64,000 nt of DNA from Actinomycetota bacterium (lineage in GTDB: Bacteria; Actinomycetota; Thermoleophilia; Miltoncostaeales; Miltoncostaeaceae). Below, piece after piece: positions 9,152-18,162 of the stretch. A program made the translations under genes and the position numbers. Numbering within the stretch: the stretch's first letter is position 1; every line of letters starts with the position of its first letter. The notes below the pieces were generated by a model. The model saw only the letters and a list, made by a program, of their open reading frames with translations, had not been told where the DNA came from and did no database searches. The stretch covers positions 62,001 to 126,000 of the forward strand of contig CAUJCX010000047.1 in NCBI GenBank assembly GCA_963169235.1. Direction: 5' to 3'.

Positions 9152-9814
9152 TCACGCGGTCGTGCCGGCCGACGCACCGCTGCGGACGAGCGGGCGCGCG
9201 GGCACGCCCACCACGGTGATGCCGTCGGCGACGTCCCGCACCACCACCGCGCCCGCGCCCACGACGGCGTCACGGCCCACGCGCAGGCCCGGGAGCACCA
9301 CGGCGCCCGCCCCGAGGTCGGCGCCCTCACGGACGTCGACGCCGCCCGAGATGCGGGTACCCGGCGAGAGGTTGACGAAGCTGCCGATGCGCGCGTCGTG
9401 GCCGATGGTGCAGCCGGGGTTCAGCGACACGAAGTCGCCCACCTCGATGTCGGTGGTGAGCGACGTGAGGGGCAGCATCAGGCATCCCTCGCCCACGCGC
9501 ACGCGGGTGCCGATGCAGACGGTGGGGTGGATGAGCGTCGCGAACCGTCCGCCGTGCCGCCGCACGCCGGCGACGGCGCGGCGGCGCTGCGCGGGGCTGC
9601 CCATGGCGGGCACGGCCCGCACGTCGCGCGCCCCCGGCCGTGCGAACCACGACTCGTCCCCCAGCACCGGCAGGCCGGCGATGCGGTCGCCCGGATCCGC
9701 CGAGATGTCGATGAACCCCACGACCTCCACGTCGTTTCCATCCTCGGTCATCGCAGCCGCGACGGCCACGGCCTCGCGGGCGAGCCCGCTGGCGCCGAGG
9801 AGGGCCACCTTCAT
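9152..9814 (-). CDS. NeuD/PglD-like sialic-acid-type O/N-acetyltransferase
   Basis: About 220 residues. An N-terminal Rossmann-like segment (VALLGASGLAREAV) is followed by a left-handed beta-helix of hexapeptide repeats (HPTVCIGTRVRVGEGCLM through GAGAVVLPGLRVGRDAVVGAGAVV). The His in IHPTV and TIGHDA are typical of the PglD/NeuD active site. The family acetylates UDP-amino sugars. It overlaps the aminotransferase gene upstream by 4 bases (ATGA), so the pair probably installs and acetylates an amino group on one nucleotide sugar. Confidence 0.82.
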   Translation of the reverse strand: MKVALLGASGLAREAVAVAAAMTEDGNDVEVVGFIDISADPGDRIAGLPVLGDESWFARPGARDVRAVPAMGSPAQRRRAVAGVRRHGGRFATLIHPTVCIGTRVRVGEGCLMLPLTSLTTDIEVGDFVSLNPGCTIGHDARIGSFVNLSPGTRISGGVDVREGADLGAGAVVLPGLRVGRDAVVGAGAVVVRDVADGITVVGVPARPLVRSGASAGTTA

Positions 9815-10932
9815 GGCGTCGCGGACACGAACGCGGCGACTTCGCCCACGACGTCGTCCACGTCCTGCGACGTCATCTGGGCGAACAGGGGGACGTTGAG
9901 CACCTGCGACGCGCAGAGCTCGGCCGCCGGCAGTGGGTCCTGGTCGTGCCGGTACTCTGGGATCGGCTGGCGATACGTGGGGATGGGGTAGAGCGACCGC
10001 GTCTCGATGCCGGCGGACCGCAGATGCCGGGCGAGCCCGTCACGGTCGTCCACGAGGATCGGCAGCGAGAACCAGGCGGGGGTCGTCCCCTCGAGCGGCA
10101 CGGGAACGCGGACGCCGGGCATGCCGGCGAACGCCGCGTGGTACTGGTGCGCGTGCTGACGGCGCAACTCGCACAGGCGCGCCAGCTTCGTCATCTGCAC
10201 GACGCCGATGGCACCCTGGAAGTCGGTGATGCGGTGGTTGAAGCCCAGCGCGTCGTGCACGTACTTGCGCCCGGGGATCTCCCCCTGGCCGCGGTACCGG
10301 CGCGCACGCTCGGCCAGATCGTCGTTGTCGGTCAGCACCATGCCGCCCTCGCCGGTGGTGATGATCTTGGCCGAGTGGAAGCTGGTCGTCGCGAGCACGC
10401 CGACCTTCAGGGCCGAGCGCTCGCCGTGGAACGTGCCCAGCGACTGGGCCCCGTCGACGATGATGCTCACGCCGTTGTCGGCGCACGCCTTCTCGATGGG
10501 CGGGTAGTCGATGGCGAAACCGCAGTAGTCGGCCGCGACGTACGCCTTGGTACGCGGCGTGATGCGCGCCGCCAGGTCGGCCGGGTCGACGTTGAGCGTC
10601 TCGGGGTTCACGTCGCACCACACGGGACGGGCACCCGCCCGGACGATGCAGTTCACGGTGGCGATGTACGACAGCGCCGACACCAGCACCTCGTCGCCGG
10701 GTCCGATCTCCAGCAGCCTCATGGCGACCTCGAGCGCGTCGGTGCCGTTGGACACCGCGATGCCGTGACCGCGTCCGGTGTACGCCTCGACCGCCTGCTC
10801 GAACTCGCGGACGTTGCGCCCCATCGACAGGCGGCTGTCGGCGATGGCGCGGCGGGCCGCGTCGGCCTCCTCGTCGCCGACGGGCGGGACGGCCCATGGA
10901 ATCCGGATCGGGGAAAGGGCTTGCGAGCTCAA
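9811..10932 (-). CDS. DegT/DnrJ/EryC1/StrS-family PLP sugar aminotransferase
   Basis: A 373-residue aminotransferase fold type I protein. Conserved features are SNGTDALEVAMR, the PLP-contact DGAQSLG and the Schiff-base lysine in SFHSAKIITTGEGG. It transfers an amino group, usually from glutamate, to a keto-nucleotide sugar. The start chosen is TTG at 10932, in the only frame matching the family N-terminus; the ribosome site is weak. It is first of a pair with the acetyltransferase and separated by 100 bases from the glycosyltransferase block upstream. Confidence 0.87.
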   Translation of the reverse strand: MSSQALSPIRIPWAVPPVGDEEADAARRAIADSRLSMGRNVREFEQAVEAYTGRGHGIAVSNGTDALEVAMRLLEIGPGDEVLVSALSYIATVNCIVRAGARPVWCDVNPETLNVDPADLAARITPRTKAYVAADYCGFAIDYPPIEKACADNGVSIIVDGAQSLGTFHGERSALKVGVLATTSFHSAKIITTGEGGMVLTDNDDLAERARRYRGQGEIPGRKYVHDALGFNHRITDFQGAIGVVQMTKLARLCELRRQHAHQYHAAFAGMPGVRVPVPLEGTTPAWFSLPILVDDRDGLARHLRSAGIETRSLYPIPTYRQPIPEYRHDQDPLPAAELCASQVLNVPLFAQMTSQDVDDVVGEVAAFVSATP

Positions 10933-10949
10933 ACAGGCCTACCAGTGGA

Positions 10950-10966
10950 GGGGACGAGACGTCCCC
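10950..10966 (-). terminator. possible terminator or leader hairpin between glycosyltransferase and aminotransferase genes
   Basis: A 7-bp stem, GGGGACG paired with CGTCCCC, around a 3-base loop lies in the 100-base gap. No T-run follows. A TAGACT -10-like box lies at 10969-10974 on the - strand, so the hairpin could instead sit at the start of the aminotransferase transcript. Confidence 0.3.
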
Positions 10967-11032
10967 AGAGTCTAGCGGCGGCCACCCGTGAGCTTGGCCG
11001 GCGGCGAGATCTTGCGGCCGGGTACGGCGCGC

Positions 11033-12340
11033 CTACGCGTCGCCGGGAGGGCGCACGAAGCGCTCGAGCTGAGCGGCCGCCGTCGCGCACACGTCGAGCC
11101 CGCGCGTGGCCCCCAGCCCGTCGAGGGCACCGTTGACGCGCGAGGCGGTCTGCGCCGCGACGCGCTCGCCCGGCGCCCGCCGGGCCACCTGCACGATGTC
11201 CGCCGCGTACCGCTCGACCGTCTGCGTGGCGGCCCACGCCCGGCCCCGGGCCCCCACGCGTGGAAGGTCCTCCACGTGGGCGAGGGCGTCGCGCAGCGCG
11301 TCCCCCACGGCCTGAGGGGTGAACGCGGCCGCACGGATCGCCGCGTCGCCGGGCACCTCGGCGAAGATGCCGCGGTCGCCCACCAGCACGGGACGCGCGG
11401 ACGCCATCTGCTGCAGCAGCGACAGCGAACCGCCCTCCGTGCACGGGTTGCGCAGGTTCACGTGGAGGTCCGCCCAGTCGAACGTGTCGCTCAGCTCGTC
11501 GGCCGACACCCAGCCCGTCATCGTCACGCACTGCTCGAGCCGGTTCTGCACGATCAGATCGGTGAGGCGTCGGCCGTAGTGCGAGCGCAGGTCGATGGGG
11601 CCCGCGATGCGGTATTCGACGCGCCGCGCGAGGTCGGGGTCGAGGGCGAGCGCCTCGATGACCGTGTGGATCTGCTTGGGCTCGCCGACCCAGCCCAGCG
11701 ACAGCATGCGGACGCGCTCGCCCGGCGGCACCACCCGCACCGGGGCGGCGGGGACGCGGGTGTCGACCGTGGGCAGCCACAGGCGGCTCACCGGCCCGCC
11801 CCACTCGCCCGCCAGGCGTTCGCGCTGGGCCTCGCAGTGCACGACGACGGTGAGCGCCGCCCGCACCGCCTCGCCCAGCAGCGGGTAGCGGTCGGTGTCG
11901 TCCTGCGAGGGATAGCCGTTGGGCGACGTCTCGACGTCGGCCACGAGCCGGTCGGCGACCTCCGGGCCGTACCAGGTCTCGACCAGCCCGGCGTAGTCCT
12001 GCAGGTCGAACCGGTGGATGTTGAGGTAGGCGTGGTGGAGCGTGGAGTCGTGCAGGATCACGACGCCTGCGACCGCCCGCGCCACCGCGATGATGTCCTC
12101 GTGGAACTGGGCGGAGTTGCCGATGTTGAACACGCACACCGTGTCGTCGGTGATCTTCTCGGTCGGCAGGGACCAGCGCGTGAACCGCACGACGGGGACG
12201 TCGGTGGGCAGCAGCACGGGGCTGCTCGCATCGGTCCACACGGTGACGTCGACCTCGCGGGCGAGCTCGGCGACGATCTCGCGGCTGAGGGCGCCGATCG
12301 CGCTGTCGGGGCTGAACGGCGTGAACCAGGCGATCCTCAA
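11033..12340 (-). CDS. GT4-like glycosyltransferase
   Basis: About 435 residues. The C-terminal half has the GT-B nucleotide-sugar domain: LGWVGEPKQIHTVIEALAL, then TMTGWVSADELSDTFDWADLHVNLRNPCTEGGSLSLLQQMASARPVL, in which the E-x-x-x-x-x-x-x-E-like region (EGGSLSLLQ) contacts the donor. It transfers a sugar from a nucleotide donor during polysaccharide assembly; acceptor unknown. The start chosen is TTG at 12340: it overlaps the preceding stop as TTGA and has GAGGAG 8 bases upstream. GTG at 12370 is the longer alternative. Confidence 0.8.
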   Translation of the reverse strand: MRIAWFTPFSPDSAIGALSREIVAELAREVDVTVWTDASSPVLLPTDVPVVRFTRWSLPTEKITDDTVCVFNIGNSAQFHEDIIAVARAVAGVVILHDSTLHHAYLNIHRFDLQDYAGLVETWYGPEVADRLVADVETSPNGYPSQDDTDRYPLLGEAVRAALTVVVHCEAQRERLAGEWGGPVSRLWLPTVDTRVPAAPVRVVPPGERVRMLSLGWVGEPKQIHTVIEALALDPDLARRVEYRIAGPIDLRSHYGRRLTDLIVQNRLEQCVTMTGWVSADELSDTFDWADLHVNLRNPCTEGGSLSLLQQMASARPVLVGDRGIFAEVPGDAAIRAAAFTPQAVGDALRDALAHVEDLPRVGARGRAWAATQTVERYAADIVQVARRAPGERVAAQTASRVNGALDGLGATRGLDVCATAAAQLERFVRPPGDA

Positions 12341-13380
12341 CGCGTCAGCTCCTCGATCACGCGGTCCCACGAGATGCCGAGCTCCCGGGCCCGGTCCTGA
12401 CCGGCGGCCCCCATGTCGTGCGCCGTCGCCCGGCCGGCGGCGGCCCGGTCGAACGCCTCACCCAGCGCGCGCGCATCGGGCTCGGCCACCCAGCCCGTCT
12501 CACCGTCGGCCACCAGCGCCAGCACTCCCTTCCCGCTGTCGGTCAGCGAGACGACGGGCTTGCGTGACTGGTAGGCCTCCAGCGTCACGTAGCCGTACGA
12601 GTCCTCGTCCACCGGCAGGTACGCGCAGGCCAGGCAGTCCGCCATCCAGTCGGCCTTCTCGCGGTCGGTGATCCAGCGCGCGTGCACCTCGACGCGGTCG
12701 TGGAGACCGAGGCGGTCGACGGCCTCGTGCAGCACCCGCCCGTCGTGCTCGGAGTCGGGCGGGCCCGCGACCACGAGCCGCACGTCGGAGCGGACGTGGG
12801 CCATGGCCTCCACCGCCAGCAGCTGCCGCTTGGCCGCGGACAGGCGGCTGGGCATGAAGATGAAGTCCTGCGGCGGCCGGGTGGTGAACATGTCGGGGTC
12901 GGGCAGCGGGGCGTACAGCACCTCCGACGGGATGCCGTTGAACGTCATCAGCCGGTCGCGCGTCACCGGGGAGTTGGTGTAGATGCGACGCGCCTCGGGG
13001 AGGAACGCGTCGTCGGCGCGGCGCACGGCATCGCGCAGCGCGACCCCCCACGAGTCGTTGGCGAAGCCCTGCAGCGGCGTTCCCCACAGATCGTATGCCT
13101 GCCGGTACTGGTGCAGCATCCACAGCACCTTGTTGTCGTGGGGCACGTGGTAGGCGGGGAACTTCAGGGCGACCACGCGGTCGACGTGGTCGAGCCGCAT
13201 CAGCCGGGCGGCGAGGATGTGGTCGAGCAGGACCTCCGGCGGGTTCCACGCGGCCGGGATGTCGACCGCGAACGCGTCGATGCCGCGCTTGCGCAGCTGC
13301 TCCACCAGCGAGGCGGAGAGGATCTCGGCGCCGCCCCGCAGGAACGGCACGACGGCGTTGACGACGGCGACGGTGGTCAT
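12337..13380 (-). CDS. GT4-like glycosyltransferase
   Basis: A 347-residue GT-B protein. N-terminal VVPFLRGGAEILSASLVEQLRKRG is the acceptor-side glycine loop. The donor domain runs through FIFMPSRLSAAKRQLLAVEAM and ends with YVTLEAYQSRKPVVSLTDSG, holding the conserved Glu of the E-x7-E type site. ATG at 13380 overlaps the upstream gene as ATGA, and its own stop overlaps the next as TTGA, so three glycosyltransferase genes are translationally linked. It probably adds one residue of the surface glycan. Confidence 0.83.
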   Translation of the reverse strand: MTTVAVVNAVVPFLRGGAEILSASLVEQLRKRGIDAFAVDIPAAWNPPEVLLDHILAARLMRLDHVDRVVALKFPAYHVPHDNKVLWMLHQYRQAYDLWGTPLQGFANDSWGVALRDAVRRADDAFLPEARRIYTNSPVTRDRLMTFNGIPSEVLYAPLPDPDMFTTRPPQDFIFMPSRLSAAKRQLLAVEAMAHVRSDVRLVVAGPPDSEHDGRVLHEAVDRLGLHDRVEVHARWITDREKADWMADCLACAYLPVDEDSYGYVTLEAYQSRKPVVSLTDSGKGVLALVADGETGWVAEPDARALGEAFDRAAAGRATAHDMGAAGQDRARELGISWDRVIEELTR

Positions 13381-14366
13381 CGCAGCAGCTCCTCGGCGAC
13401 GTCGTGCCAGGTTCCCGTCCGGGCGGCGAGACCCGCACGGGCGGCCCCGCCCAGCGCGCGGGCGCGGGTGGGGGAGGCGACCAGCCCGCGGAGGGCGTCG
13501 GCCAGCGCGTCCGCGTCGGCGGCCACCACCAGACCGGTGGCGTCCGGGGCGATCGCGTCGGCGGCGGCCGTGTCGTCGAGGGCCACGCACGGCACCCCCA
13601 GCGACGCCGCCTCGTCGGCGATGCGGCCCGTCGCATCGCCGGGGACGGCCGCCACGGCTGCCACCGCCCCCGCCAGTGCCTCGCGGCGTTCACGCTCGTC
13701 GGCGGCGAAGCGCACCCGGTGACCGACCCCGTGCGCCTCGGCCTCCCGCTCGGCTTCCTCCCGCCACCGCGCACCCGGCGGCGGCGCACACACCAGCGTG
13801 GTGCCGGCCCCAAGCGTCGCCACGGCGTCGCACAGCAGCCCGGCGCGCGCCGCGGGCCATTCGGCGTAGAGGTGACCCGCCGGTGCGACGCCCGGCGGCG
13901 CGTCGGCCGCGTCCCACGGCAGGGACAGGACGGCGGGGACCACGTCGGGCGGGTCCGTCAGCAGCGCCGCCAGCCGGGGCGTGGCGGCGTACACCCGCCC
14001 CACCCATTGGAGGGCGCGGCCGGCGGCGGCCTGGGCGAACTCCACGGTGCGCCCGTGCGCCGACGCGACGTCCACTCGTGCCGGTGCCGCGGGTGGCCCG
14101 GTGAGGCACCATGCGACGTGGTCGGGATGCCGCAGCACGCAGGCGGGGAAACGCAGCGTGATGAGGCGATCGCTCGCATGGCCGATCTCCAGCAGCCGCA
14201 GCGCGAGGATCTCCTCCTGCAGGCGGGCGTCGTCCGCGCCCACGGGCAGCACCAGGGTGTCGACGTCGTGGCCCGCGTCGCGGACGGCCGCCGCGAGTGC
14301 GGCGACCTCACGGGGCGGCGTCGGTTCGCGACCGGCCGCGAACACCGAGGCGATGAGCACCTTCAT
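13377..14366 (-). CDS. divergent glycosyltransferase-like protein
   Basis: A 329-residue protein in line with two other glycosyltransferases. MKVLIASVFAAGREPTPPREVAALAAAVRDAGH resembles a GT-B N-terminal fold, and the tail DEAASLGVPCVALDDTAAADAI followed by ATGLVVAADADALADALRGL resembles the donor-site helix and loop. The central region is alanine-rich and less conserved, and the usual R/K of the donor site is not obvious, so activity is uncertain. It overlaps genes on both sides by 4 bases. Confidence 0.65.
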   Translation of the reverse strand: MKVLIASVFAAGREPTPPREVAALAAAVRDAGHDVDTLVLPVGADDARLQEEILALRLLEIGHASDRLITLRFPACVLRHPDHVAWCLTGPPAAPARVDVASAHGRTVEFAQAAAGRALQWVGRVYAATPRLAALLTDPPDVVPAVLSLPWDAADAPPGVAPAGHLYAEWPAARAGLLCDAVATLGAGTTLVCAPPPGARWREEAEREAEAHGVGHRVRFAADERERREALAGAVAAVAAVPGDATGRIADEAASLGVPCVALDDTAAADAIAPDATGLVVAADADALADALRGLVASPTRARALGGAARAGLAARTGTWHDVAEELLR

Positions 14367-15313
14367 GCGGGCTTCCGGCCCGTCACCAACGCGTCATCCG
14401 CTGCGGCGTCGTCCGCGCGCACCTCCACGTCGGCGAACCCGATGATGGTGAGGGCGTCGGCGAGAACGTCGGGGGGCAGCGGCCACCGGTCCTGGAACAG
14501 GGCATCCCCCGGCCGGGTCGTCCCCGTACGGGTCTCCAGCGCGACGCGACCGCCGGGGACGAGCGCCCGGACCACGGCGTCGAGCACCCGGCGCCGGTGC
14601 GCCCCCGGCAGGTCGTCGAGTGACGGCGGCACCACGATGCCGGCCACCGAACCGCGTCGCAGGTGAGCGAGGTAGGCGGGCCACGGCTCGACCCAGGCCT
14701 CGTGCCCCCGCGCCCGGCAGCGGAGGACGGCCGCGTGGTCGTCGTCGACGCCGATGCCCTCGATGCCGCGGTCCCGCAGGGCCGCGAGCAGCGCTCCGTC
14801 GCCGCAGCGCAGGTCCACCACGGGACCGGCGTCGAACAGCGTGGGCAGGTCGCCGAGGCGGGAACGCACCGATGCGGTGGTCACGGGATCGAGCTCGGCA
14901 CCGGACGGTCCCGCCGCTCCGTGCCCGGTGCGCCGCTGGAGGTCCTGCACGATGCGCTGCACGTCCCGGACCCGGGTCTCGAGGATCTGCGTGTCGTGGT
15001 CGTGGCGCAGGTGCATGCGCGTCGAGGCCGCCTGGAAGCCCTCGATGCGGCCCAGCAGCGGGAAGAGCAACTGGGCGATGCGTGCGCGCGCCGCCAGCAC
15101 CGGGCGCTTGCCCCCGCGGGTCCACGCCGTGTCGGTGACGCGGAACAGGCGCTCCAGGTCGGCGAGGTCGGACGTGCGCAGCGGGTCGTGCAGCACGCTG
15201 TCCGTCGCGCGCCGCGGGGCGCCGCGCCGCACCAGCGGCAGGTGCGACCTGATGCGATCGACCAGTGGCCCTCTGTGGGTCGCGGGGTATCCGTCCTGGC
15301 GGGGGCCGTTCAC
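14363..15313 (-). CDS. SAM-dependent methyltransferase of the glycan block
   Basis: About 316 residues. A class I methyltransferase core is visible: motif I VVDLRCGDGALLAALRDRG, an acidic residue after beta-2 (GIGVDDDH) and the SLDDLPGAHRRRVLDAVVRALVPGGRVALET segment. The N-terminal ~110 residues are basic and helical with QTILETRVRDVQRIVQDL-like coiled-coil character, seen in methyltransferases fused into glycan clusters. The start is uncertain: GTG at 15313 is the longest reasonable one. It is first of the four-gene block; promoter not identified. Confidence 0.7.
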   Translation of the reverse strand: MNGPRQDGYPATHRGPLVDRIRSHLPLVRRGAPRRATDSVLHDPLRTSDLADLERLFRVTDTAWTRGGKRPVLAARARIAQLLFPLLGRIEGFQAASTRMHLRHDHDTQILETRVRDVQRIVQDLQRRTGHGAAGPSGAELDPVTTASVRSRLGDLPTLFDAGPVVDLRCGDGALLAALRDRGIEGIGVDDDHAAVLRCRARGHEAWVEPWPAYLAHLRRGSVAGIVVPPSLDDLPGAHRRRVLDAVVRALVPGGRVALETRTGTTRPGDALFQDRWPLPPDVLADALTIIGFADVEVRADDAAADDALVTGRKPA

Positions 15314-15536
15314 GCGGTGGCACCGCTTGCCGGTGGTGCTGTCCGCGCCTGTGTCGTCCGCGCCATTCGCCTCCGTCTGACCTCGTCCACCGATCACCCG
15401 CAGCCCACGGCCGCTACGGGGTGCATACCAGACCGGTACCGGCGGGGACGTCGTCGCGGCGGCCGGTGCGCGCGTGTCACCGGCACGGCACAGTGCGCGA
15501 CACACGCGTGACGGTCTCGCCTGCAGCATCCCGGGC

Positions 15537-17063
15537 ATGGTTTTCACGATCCCGTCTCCCACCCTGGTGGGGCTCGACACGTCCACCGTGCAGGTGGAGG
15601 TCGACCTGCGCCCAGGCCTGCCGGCGTTCAGCATGGTGGGCCTGCCCGATGCGGCCGCGCGCGAGGCGCGTGAGCGCGTCCGCTCCGGCCTGGTCAACCA
15701 GGCGTACAGCGTGCCCGCACGCCGCATCGTCGCCAACCTGGCGCCCGCCGACCTGCGCAAGCAGGGACCGCAGTACGACCTGGCCATCGCGCTGTCCATC
15801 CTCGCCGCGTCGGGCCAGGTGCCCGTGGCGGCCCTCGAGGGCGTGGCCGCCGTCGGCGAGCTCGGTCTCGACGGTGCGGTGCGCCCCGTCCCCGGGGTGC
15901 TCGCCATGGCCGAGCACGCGAGCCAGCGGGGCTGGGCCCGGCTGCTGGTGCCCCACGCCAACGCCGCCGAGGCCGCCCTGGCCGGCGGCGACACCGAGAT
16001 CGTGCCGGTGCGCGACCTGCGCGACGCGGCCGAGACGCTGTGCGGGCGCCGCGAGCCCCGGCGCGTGGTGGCCGACGCCTCCGAACCCGGCGACGCGCGC
16101 GTCACCGTCGCCGACCTGGGCGACCTGCGCGGGCAGGCGACGGCGCGGCGCGCGCTCGAGATCGCCGCGGCGGGGTTGCACTCCATGCTCATGATCGGCC
16201 CGCCCGGCAGCGGCAAGACGATGCTGGCGCGCCGGCTGCCCGGCATCCTGCCGCCGCTTTCCCCACGCGAGGCGGTGGAGGTGACCCGCATCCATTCGGT
16301 GGTGGGCCTGCTCGACCCCGGCGCACCGCTGGTGCGGCGACGGCCGTTCCGGGCGCCGCACCACAGCATCTCGGTCTCGGGCCTGGTGGGAGGCGGGCGC
16401 ACGCCGCGCCCCGGTGAGGTGACGCTGGCCCACCGGGGGGTGCTGTTCCTGGACGAGGTGTGCGCGTTCGCCCCGTCGGTGCTCGACGCGCTGCGTCAGC
16501 CGCTCGAGCACGGCGTGGTCGACGTGGTACGCGCCAACACGTCCGTGCGCTTCCCCGCGCGTCCGCTGCTGGTGTGCGCGGGAAACCCATGTCCGTGCGG
16601 CTTCGCGGGGGACGCGGGAGGCCGGTGCACGTGCCCTCCGGGGCGGGCCGAGGCGTACCGGGCCCGCCTGTCGGGGCCGGTCGCCGACCGCATCGATCTA
16701 CGGGTCGACGTACCGCGCCTCAGCCGCGACGAGCTGATGGCCGAGGGCACCGGCGAGGCCAGCGTCGCCGTGCGCGCACGGGTGATGGCGGCCGACGCGC
16801 CCCGCGCGGCCCGCGAGCAGGGCGTTCCCAACGCCCACCTCGGCCCGGTGGAGACCCGGCGGGTGGCGCGCCTCGACGCGGCGGGGCGACGGGTGATGGA
16901 CGCTGCCGTCGACCGGCTGGGCCTGTCGGCACGCGGCTTCGACCGCGTGCTGCGCGTGGCCCGCACCATCGCCGACCTGGCGGGCAGCGAGCGGGTGGCC
17001 GACGAGCACCTGTGGGAGGCCATCGCGCTGCGCGCGCCGGGGGAGGGGGAGCGACGTGGCTAG
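15537..17063 (+). CDS. comM: YifB/ComM-type Mg chelatase-like AAA+ ATPase
   Basis: A 508-residue protein with the family layout: an N-terminal S5-like domain (SMVGLPDAAAREARERVR), the Walker A GPPGSGKTM around residues 221-229, Walker B LFLDE, the Mg-chelatase signature HHSISVSGLVGGG, a cysteine cluster (CAGNPCPCG, CTCPPG) and a C-terminal helical domain. ComM promotes branch migration when foreign DNA recombines during natural transformation. ATG at 15537 matches the family start. It overlaps dprA by 8 bases. Confidence 0.93.
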   Translation: MVFTIPSPTLVGLDTSTVQVEVDLRPGLPAFSMVGLPDAAAREARERVRSGLVNQAYSVPARRIVANLAPADLRKQGPQYDLAIALSILAASGQVPVAALEGVAAVGELGLDGAVRPVPGVLAMAEHASQRGWARLLVPHANAAEAALAGGDTEIVPVRDLRDAAETLCGRREPRRVVADASEPGDARVTVADLGDLRGQATARRALEIAAAGLHSMLMIGPPGSGKTMLARRLPGILPPLSPREAVEVTRIHSVVGLLDPGAPLVRRRPFRAPHHSISVSGLVGGGRTPRPGEVTLAHRGVLFLDEVCAFAPSVLDALRQPLEHGVVDVVRANTSVRFPARPLLVCAGNPCPCGFAGDAGGRCTCPPGRAEAYRARLSGPVADRIDLRVDVPRLSRDELMAEGTGEASVAVRARVMAADAPRAAREQGVPNAHLGPVETRRVARLDAAGRRVMDAAVDRLGLSARGFDRVLRVARTIADLAGSERVADEHLWEAIALRAPGEGERRG

Positions 17064-18162
17064 GCCCGCATCGGCGGACGAGGCCCTGGGGCTGGCGCTG
17101 CTGGCGCACGGGCTCAACCGCGACCTGCAGCGGGCGGCGCGCGCGGCCGGAGGGGCGGGCGCCCTGTGGCGCATGGGTCCCGCAGCCCAGGCCCGCCTGC
17201 TGCGCGTGGCCGAGGCCGACGTGCGGGCCGCGGCGACGCGCGACGCGCTCGCGGCGGCCCGCGGACGGCTTGAGGCCGCGGGCGTGTCGCTGGTGGCCGC
17301 GGGGGACGTGCCCGAACGGCTGCGCCAGGTCTTCGACCCGCCGTTCGGCCTGTTCGCGGAAGGCGACTGGGCCCGGGTGGCCGGCGCGCTCACCGAGCGT
17401 CCGGTGGTGGCCGTCGTGGGGACGCGGCGACCCACGGCGGCGGGCCGTCGCTTCGCGCTGGGGCTCGCGGCCGAGCTGGCCGCCCGCGGCGCGGTGATCG
17501 TCAGCGGCCTGGCCCTGGGCGTCGACGGGGCCGCGCACGAGGGGGCGCTGGAGGCCGGCGGCGACACGGTGGCGGTGCTCGGCTGCGGCCTCGATCACGA
17601 CTATCCCCGGGCCCACCGCGCGCTGCGCGCGCGCCTGCGTGAGCGGGGCGCGGTGATCAGCGAGTACTGGTGCGAGACGGCGCCGGCGCCGTGGCGGTTC
17701 CCGGCCCGCAACCGCATCGTGGCGGGCCTCGCCCACGCCACGGTGGTGGTGGAGGCGCGGGGGCGCAGCGGCGCGCTGATCACCGCCGACTTCGCGCTGG
17801 AGGCCGGCCGCGTGGCGCTGGCGGTGCCGGGCCCGCCGTGGGCCGATGCGTCGCAGGGATGCAACGAGCTCATCCGCGCGGGCGCGGGTGTGTGCACCGG
17901 GGCGCAGGACGTCGTGGACGAGCTCCCCCACGCCGCCTGGGGCGATACGCAGGCGGAGGCCGACGCGGTCGCCGCGCCCGTCGGAGACCGGGGCGTGCTC
18001 TATGGCCTGGTGCGGGCGGAGCCGATGCGTATCGACCAGCTGGCGGCGACGGCCCGCATCACCCCGGCGGCCACCGCGGCCGCGCTGGCCTCACTGGAGG
18101 TCGACGGGCTGGTGCTGCGCGGCGAGGGGCAGCGCTACTGGGCCGTGCGGCGGGCCACGTGA
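17056..18162 (+). CDS. dprA: DNA-processing protein DprA
   Basis: A 368-residue protein. The Rossmann-like DprA core is clear: VAVVGTRRPTAAGRRFALGLAAELAARGAVIVSGLALGVDGAAHEGAL, then GCGLDHDYPRAH, ISEYWCETAPAPWRFPARNRIVAGLA and VEARGRSGALITADFALE. The C-terminus has a winged-helix (MRIDQLAATARI). DprA loads RecA on incoming single-stranded DNA in transformation. It starts with GTG inside the comM end and shares an operon with it. Confidence 0.95.
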   Translation: MARPASADEALGLALLAHGLNRDLQRAARAAGGAGALWRMGPAAQARLLRVAEADVRAAATRDALAAARGRLEAAGVSLVAAGDVPERLRQVFDPPFGLFAEGDWARVAGALTERPVVAVVGTRRPTAAGRRFALGLAAELAARGAVIVSGLALGVDGAAHEGALEAGGDTVAVLGCGLDHDYPRAHRALRARLRERGAVISEYWCETAPAPWRFPARNRIVAGLAHATVVVEARGRSGALITADFALEAGRVALAVPGPPWADASQGCNELIRAGAGVCTGAQDVVDELPHAAWGDTQAEADAVAAPVGDRGVLYGLVRAEPMRIDQLAATARITPAATAAALASLEVDGLVLRGEGQRYWAVRRAT

